From assembly GCA_903958285.1 (NCBI GenBank), contig CAJBSR010000577.1:1-9647 (forward strand): a DNA stretch of 9,647 nucleotides. The letters are read 5' to 3'. The stretch is from an uncultured Sphingomonadales bacterium (GTDB lineage: Bacteria; Pseudomonadota; Alphaproteobacteria; Sphingomonadales; Sphingomonadaceae). The position numbers and the translations under genes were made by a program. The notes under the pieces are model-generated. The model was not told where the DNA came from and made no database searches. It saw only the letters and a list, made by a program, of their open reading frames with translations. Positions 5,662 through 9,647 of the stretch are shown here, one piece after another. The first letter of the stretch is position 1. The number at the start of each line of letters is the position of its first letter.

Positions 5662-8391
5662 ATGTCGACGCCGTTCCGGCTTGCCAGCCTGCTGCTCGTC
5701 TCGTCTGCGCTAGTCGCACCATCCATTGCTGTCGCGCAGAACGCGCCGGCCGCCAATCCGGAACCACAGGCTACGCCTGTTGCACCCGAAGAAGCGCCGG
5801 CGCCGGCACCCGCCGACGCCGCAATGCCAGAGGCGGAAGAAGCCGCCGAAGCGCCGGTGGAAGTCTCGGTTCCCGGCGGTGGCGGTGACATCGTCGTGAC
5901 GGGTCGACGTTCTACGTCGAACATTGCGAAATCTGCCCCGCAGGTTGTTTCAATCCTGTCCTCAGTCGATATCGCCCGTACGGGTGAAGGGGACATTGCA
6001 GGTGCTTTGTCCCGCGTGACAGGCCTCAGCGTCGTCGGCAACGGCTTCGTGTTCGTGCGCGGCCTTGGGGATCGTTATTCGCTGGCCCTGCTGAACGGCT
6101 CGCCGCTGTCCAGCCCGGAGCCGCTCAAGCGCGTTGTTCCGCTTGACCTGTTCCCGACCAACATCATCGCTTCGTCGCTCGTTCAGAAGAGCTACTCGGT
6201 GAACTTCCCCGGCGAATTCGGCGGCGGCGTTATCAACCTGACGACAAAGGCCATTCCGGAAGAGCCCTTCCTGTCGATCAGCAGCTCGATTCAGGCAGAT
6301 AGCGAAGCGACGAACAAGCTTGGCTATACCTATTATGGCAGCTCGATCGACTGGTCAGGCTTCACCAATGCCAACCGTGATCTTCCGCCCGCGCTGACCT
6401 CGTTCCTCGCGAGCGGAAAGCGGATATCAGAAGGCGCCGTCGACACGCAGGAAATTGCGGGTCAACTGTTTAACGCACGCAACTCCGTCGTGCAGCGTGT
6501 CCCGCGACTGGCCCCCAACTTCTCGCTGGGTGTGTCCGGCGGTCGGTCTTGGGATGTGGGCGATGATACAACGCTTGGTCTGATCGCGTCGGCTGCCTAC
6601 AGCAACAAGTGGCGCTCACGCGACACGTTGCAGCAAACAGCGTCGACCGAAGACCTGTCGGAAAAAGAACTCGATTTCCGCAAGGTCATTACGGACAACC
6701 GGATCGTGCTCAACGGCCTGTTCGGTCTTGGGCTCGAATTTGGCGACAACAAGATCCGCTGGACCAACCTCTACATCCGCGACACTCTGAAGCAGACCCG
6801 TCTCGGACAGGGTACGCGCCAGACGACGTCGCCGACCGCAACGCTGCTGCAGCAGAATACCGCCTGGTATGAGCGGCAGTTGATCGACTCACATGCGGTC
6901 GCCGAACTCAAGCTCACACCGGAATTGAGCATGGATGTCCGTGCGGGATATGCCAACGCGCAGCGTGAAGCACCGTATGAAAACTCCTTTGAGTATATCC
7001 GCAGCAACGCGGCGGGCGATCCTTACGGCGCCCTGTTCGTCAACCGGCTGAACAACGGGCAGTCGGGCAGTGCACAGACGGTGTTTTCGAACCTGAATGA
7101 AGACCTTTGGTCAGCCAGCACGGATTTGACCTATCGCTTCATGCCGGAACTGCGCGCCACAATCGGCTATGCCTTCTCTGATACGAAGCGTCGCACAGAG
7201 CGGCGTGAGTTTCTGGTGGTGGCACCCGGCGACATGCCGATCGGCGTCGGATTGCTCCGCCCCGATTTGCTGCTGTCGAAGAACGTCATCAACGAGTTCA
7301 ACATCTCGCTGATCGATGCGAACGAAGGCAACCCGGTTTTTGATGCGCAGCTGCGCAACCATGCCGGGTATCTGCAGATCCAAGCCGAACTGACGCCGGA
7401 ACTGTCATTGAACACAGGTGTCCGTTTTGAAAAGGCGGATCAGTCGGTCACGCCTGTTCAGGTCTTCACCACGCCAACGGCCTCGCTTGCAGCGACCAAT
7501 CTCAACCGTGAATATTGGTTGCCGGCCGTAACATTGACCTATCAGGTTAATCCGGAAATGCAGCTGCGACTGAACGGATCAAAGACCATCGCCCGCCCGC
7601 AGTTCCGCGAACTGATCTTCCAGCGCTATTTTGATCCGGACGCGAACCGTCTGTTCAATGGTAACCCGCTGCTGGTCGACAGCCAGCTCTACAATGCCGA
7701 AGCGCGCTACGAATGGTATTTCGCACGCGATCAGCGCGTGTCGGTTGCCGGCTTCTATAAGAAGATCAAAAACCCGATCGAAACCTATTCGAGCTTTAGC
7801 GACAATACGGTTATTTCCAGCTTCGCAAACGCACCGGAAGCGACGCTCTACGGGGCCGAAGTCGAACTGCAAAAGTACTTCCCGCTGGAAGGGATTGGCG
7901 ATGCAAGCTGGCTCGCGTCGCGCCGTTTGGCCGTGATTGCCAACTACACGTACACCACATCGAAGCTCAAGGTGAAGGAAGCCGATACGGTTGCCGTCTT
8001 TGCGCAAGCCTCGACCCGGGCGCTTGACTTCTTCCGCGATGGATCAGCCCTTACCGGCCAGTCCGATCATCTCGTCAACCTCCAGCTGGGTATCGAAGAC
8101 CAGGACCGCCTGTCACAGCAGACGCTGCTCGTCACCTACGCCACCGACCGCGTCACCAGCCGCGGCGCGGGCTTCCAGCCGGACATCATTGAACGTCCCG
8201 GTCTGCGTCTCGATTTCGTGGCGCGCGAGGGCTTCAAGGTCTTCGGTCGAGAAGGCGAGCTGAGCTTTGAAGCCCGCAACCTTCTGCGGGTGCGGTACAA
8301 GGAATTCCAGCAGAACGGTGACAACATCATTTTCTACAACAACTACCGAATCGGGACGACGTTCGAGCTCGGCTTGACGCTGAAATTCTAA
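5662..8391 (+). CDS. TonB-dependent outer-membrane receptor with Ala/Pro/Glu-rich N-terminal extension
   Basis: A 909-residue TonB-dependent receptor. ATG 5662 is chosen for the AAAAGGGG 7-8 bases upstream and the Sec signal that follows (cleavage at A-V-A25 before Q26); an adjacent GTG at 5659 is possible. Residues 26-70 are a low-complexity Ala/Pro/Glu segment, then D-I-V-V-T-G-R-R (76-83) forms the TonB box. The plug has V-F-V-R-G-L-G-D-R-Y-S and L-N-G-S-P-L, and ends at G-E-F-G-G-G-V-I-N-L. In this receptor class the R-G-L-G-x-R-Y plug motif is common and substrates are mostly unknown. The barrel ends in L-G-L-T-L-K-F with terminal Phe. It follows the lipoprotein by 86 bases and probably shares its PHO-controlled transcript through the leaky terminator. 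It may bind the lipoprotein, import what that protein captures, or help release it; this is inference. Confidence 0.95.
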   Translation: MSTPFRLASLLLVSSALVAPSIAVAQNAPAANPEPQATPVAPEEAPAPAPADAAMPEAEEAAEAPVEVSVPGGGGDIVVTGRRSTSNIAKSAPQVVSILSSVDIARTGEGDIAGALSRVTGLSVVGNGFVFVRGLGDRYSLALLNGSPLSSPEPLKRVVPLDLFPTNIIASSLVQKSYSVNFPGEFGGGVINLTTKAIPEEPFLSISSSIQADSEATNKLGYTYYGSSIDWSGFTNANRDLPPALTSFLASGKRISEGAVDTQEIAGQLFNARNSVVQRVPRLAPNFSLGVSGGRSWDVGDDTTLGLIASAAYSNKWRSRDTLQQTASTEDLSEKELDFRKVITDNRIVLNGLFGLGLEFGDNKIRWTNLYIRDTLKQTRLGQGTRQTTSPTATLLQQNTAWYERQLIDSHAVAELKLTPELSMDVRAGYANAQREAPYENSFEYIRSNAAGDPYGALFVNRLNNGQSGSAQTVFSNLNEDLWSASTDLTYRFMPELRATIGYAFSDTKRRTERREFLVVAPGDMPIGVGLLRPDLLLSKNVINEFNISLIDANEGNPVFDAQLRNHAGYLQIQAELTPELSLNTGVRFEKADQSVTPVQVFTTPTASLAATNLNREYWLPAVTLTYQVNPEMQLRLNGSKTIARPQFRELIFQRYFDPDANRLFNGNPLLVDSQLYNAEARYEWYFARDQRVSVAGFYKKIKNPIETYSSFSDNTVISSFANAPEATLYGAEVELQKYFPLEGIGDASWLASRRLAVIANYTYTTSKLKVKEADTVAVFAQASTRALDFFRDGSALTGQSDHLVNLQLGIEDQDRLSQQTLLVTYATDRVTSRGAGFQPDIIERPGLRLDFVAREGFKVFGREGELSFEARNLLRVRYKEFQQNGDNIIFYNNYRIGTTFELGLTLKF

Positions 8392-8456
8392 AGCCTGCGT
8401 CGAGACTATTGTCCGGCTACGACGCTCGGCGTTGCCTAATCATGCGAAACAATCGG

Positions 8457-8491
8457 GCCGAAGGAGAACTCCTTCGGCTTGGTTTCTTTTT
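8457..8491 (+). terminator. Intrinsic terminator after the second receptor
   Basis: A perfect 9-bp stem (GCCGAAGGA, loop GAAC, TCCTTCGGC) is followed by a T-rich run (TTGGTTTCTTTTT). It lies 65 bases past the receptor stop and closes the lipoprotein-receptor unit, so gspC should have its own promoter. Confidence 0.85.
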
Positions 8492-8518
8492 GTCGTGTAA
8501 TTGTAACAGTAACGTCAT
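8490..8518 (+). promoter_or_regulatory. Possible PHO box upstream of gspC
   Basis: Three half-sites stand in 11-bp phase: TTGTCGT (8490), TTGTAAC (8501) and ACGTCAT (8512). The first pair with spacer GTAA matches 14 of 18 classical PHO positions; the second pair matches 11. The site begins exactly where the terminator of the receptor gene ends, the right place for a new promoter. The -10 region is unclear (perhaps CAACAT at 8526-8531). Confidence 0.45.
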
Positions 8519-8552
8519 AGGCGTCCAACATTGGAGCAAATAAGGAGTTCCG

Positions 8553-8612
8553 GTGGGCGCCATAATGAGAGCTGGACGAGCGGCCGACTTTGGCTCTGGC
8601 GGCCCTGCGTGA
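8553..8612 (+). CDS. Possible 19-residue leader peptide overlapping the gspC start
   Basis: AAGGAG at 8542-8547 is the best ribosome-binding site in this stretch, and 5 bases later a GTG opens a 19-codon frame that ends in TGA at 8610-8612. That stop overlaps the gspC ATG at 8612 by one base (TGATG), the classical arrangement for translational coupling. The gspC ATG itself has no good ribosome site. The peptide (begins M-G-A-I-M-R-A, ends G-S-G-G-P-A) resembles nothing I know. It may be only a translation-control element, or an artefact if gspC really starts elsewhere. Confidence 0.4.
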   Translation: MGAIMRAGRAADFGSGGPA

Positions 8613-9388
8613 TGCGTGCGGATTTCTGGCCGCTTGCGCGCCGCCTGACGCTGATTCTGCTCGGCGCTGTCCTTGCCTTTCAGGGCGCCCGGCTGATCTG
8701 GGCCACAACAAAGCCGCTCGGACCCCTTGGCAACTGGCCGCAGGCGTCCTCCCTTCAAGGCACGCTGGCGACGCTTGATCTTGGCACGCTCGATCCCTTT
8801 GGCGGGACGGATGCCGACGCCAATGGTTCAACGGTCACGTCGCTTACGCTCAAGCTGTTTGGGGTGAGCCTCAACGAAGCGACCGGCCTTGGCAGCGCCA
8901 TCATCGCCGCGCCGGACGGCGTGCAGTCCAGCTTCGCAGTGGGGGATGAAATCGTCCCCGGCGTCCGGCTGAAAGCCGTCGCCTATGACCATGTCACATT
9001 GGACAATGGGGGCGCGGACGAAACACTGTTCCTCGATCAGTCCGTTGCAGCCCCTGCCGGCGCAGCAGGCGATGCAAACGGCAAGGCAGGATCAACCGGC
9101 ACGGGCGCGCTCAATGCGGCAAGCTTTACCACCGATATCTCCCTCACACCGCGCAACGTGGGTGGCAAGGTGACCGGATTTCTTGTACAGCCCAAGGGGG
9201 AAGGCGGCGCCTTCAATGCCGCCGGCCTGAAGCCGGGCGATGTCATTGTCAGCCTCAACGGCGTCCCCGCGCAATCGGTTCAGGATGCCGTCGCCGTCAT
9301 TTCGCAATTGCCCGACAAGGGCAATCTGACACTCCAGGTCGAGCGCGGGGGCCAACTCGTGCCGCTCAATGCAAGGATATCAAAATGA
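8612..9388 (+). CDS. gspC: Type II secretion system protein GspC
   Basis: A 258-residue bitopic inner-membrane protein that links the T2SS inner-membrane platform to the GspD secretin and takes part in substrate recognition. From ATG 8612: a short basic cytoplasmic start, a transmembrane helix at about 12-30, a spacer, the HR (homology region) domain at about 75-143 (L-T-L-K-L-F-G-V, then S-F-A-V-G-D-E-I-V-P-G-V), a Gly/Ala linker at about 144-165, and a PDZ domain at about 185-255 with A-G-L-K-P-G-D-V-I-V-S-L-N-G. A TTG at 8531 would add 27 residues before the helix, but it has no ribosome site and the added stretch is unlike the family, so it was rejected. The stop overlaps the gspD start by four bases (ATGA), so both are translated from one message. 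Confidence 0.91.
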   Translation: MRADFWPLARRLTLILLGAVLAFQGARLIWATTKPLGPLGNWPQASSLQGTLATLDLGTLDPFGGTDADANGSTVTSLTLKLFGVSLNEATGLGSAIIAAPDGVQSSFAVGDEIVPGVRLKAVAYDHVTLDNGGADETLFLDQSVAAPAGAAGDANGKAGSTGTGALNAASFTTDISLTPRNVGGKVTGFLVQPKGEGGAFNAAGLKPGDVIVSLNGVPAQSVQDAVAVISQLPDKGNLTLQVERGGQLVPLNARISK

Positions 9389-9647
9389 AACGGGTCGCAA
9401 CTGGCCTCATGCTCGCACTGGCGGCCTATGCGCCGGTGATCGCGCAGACCACGCTCAACCTGCGTGACGCAGATGTGCGGGCCTTCATTCAAGACGCCTC
9501 GCGCGTCACGGGACGCAACTTCATCATCGATGGCCGCGTGCAGGGCAAGGTGACCGTCGTGTCTGACCGGCCACTGTCGCGCTCCGAATATTTTGAGGTA
9601 TTCCTGTCTACGTTGCGCGCCAATGGTCTCGTCGCCATTCCGACGAC
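9385..9647 (+). CDS. gspD: Type II secretion system secretin GspD, N-terminus (runs off the right edge)
   Basis: The first 87 codons of the outer-membrane secretin through which folded substrates leave the cell. A Sec signal peptide covers residues 1-20 (V-I-A before Q21). The N0 domain follows at once with T-L-N-L-R-D-A-D-V-R-A-F-I and then F-I-I-D-G-R-V-Q-G-K-V-T-V-V, diagnostic of the GspD/PilQ secretin N-terminus and its binding site for the GspC HR domain. AAGGA lies 7 bases before the ATG, and the start overlaps the gspC stop. The remaining gsp genes (E onward) would be expected beyond the window. Confidence 0.95.
   Translation, partial: MKRVATGLMLALAAYAPVIAQTTLNLRDADVRAFIQDASRVTGRNFIIDGRVQGKVTVVSDRPLSRSEYFEVFLSTLRANGLVAIPT

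Overview
The window looks like chromosomal DNA of an alphaproteobacterium, most likely a sphingomonad or a relative of Caulobacter. The support is high GC, two large TonB-dependent receptors, a Tat-exported PhoD and a type II secretion (T2SS) locus. The genus is an inference, since no sequence search was possible.

Layout. On the minus strand, reading leftwards, a TonB-dependent receptor (2794-521) is followed by a strong intrinsic terminator and then by the 5' part of phoD (396-1, cut by the window edge). On the plus strand, diverging from the receptor, come a prepilin peptidase of the GspO/PilD type (3014-3841), a surface-type lipoprotein with a poly-proline stalk and a predicted right-handed beta-helix (3998-5575), a second large TonB-dependent receptor (5662-8391), gspC (8612-9388) and the start of gspD (9385 to the window end). 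Intrinsic terminators lie between the lipoprotein and the second receptor, and after the second receptor. No gene-free stretch exceeds about 220 bases, and I see no mobile element, CRISPR array, tRNA or rRNA.

How it fits together. The lipoprotein and its receptor sit between T2SS genes, and the lipoprotein is preceded by half-sites in 11-bp phase that match the PhoB-binding PHO box. Weaker PHO-like sites precede gspO, gspC and phoD, each in the orientation of the gene it would control. With the PhoD phosphatase alongside, the simplest reading is a phosphate-starvation module for making surface or extracellular proteins and recovering phosphorus. The arrangement recalls the published Caulobacter crescentus case in which the phosphate-starvation lipoprotein ElpS is encoded next to a complete T2SS. 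Homology to ElpS is not verified here. The role of the second receptor is the main open question.
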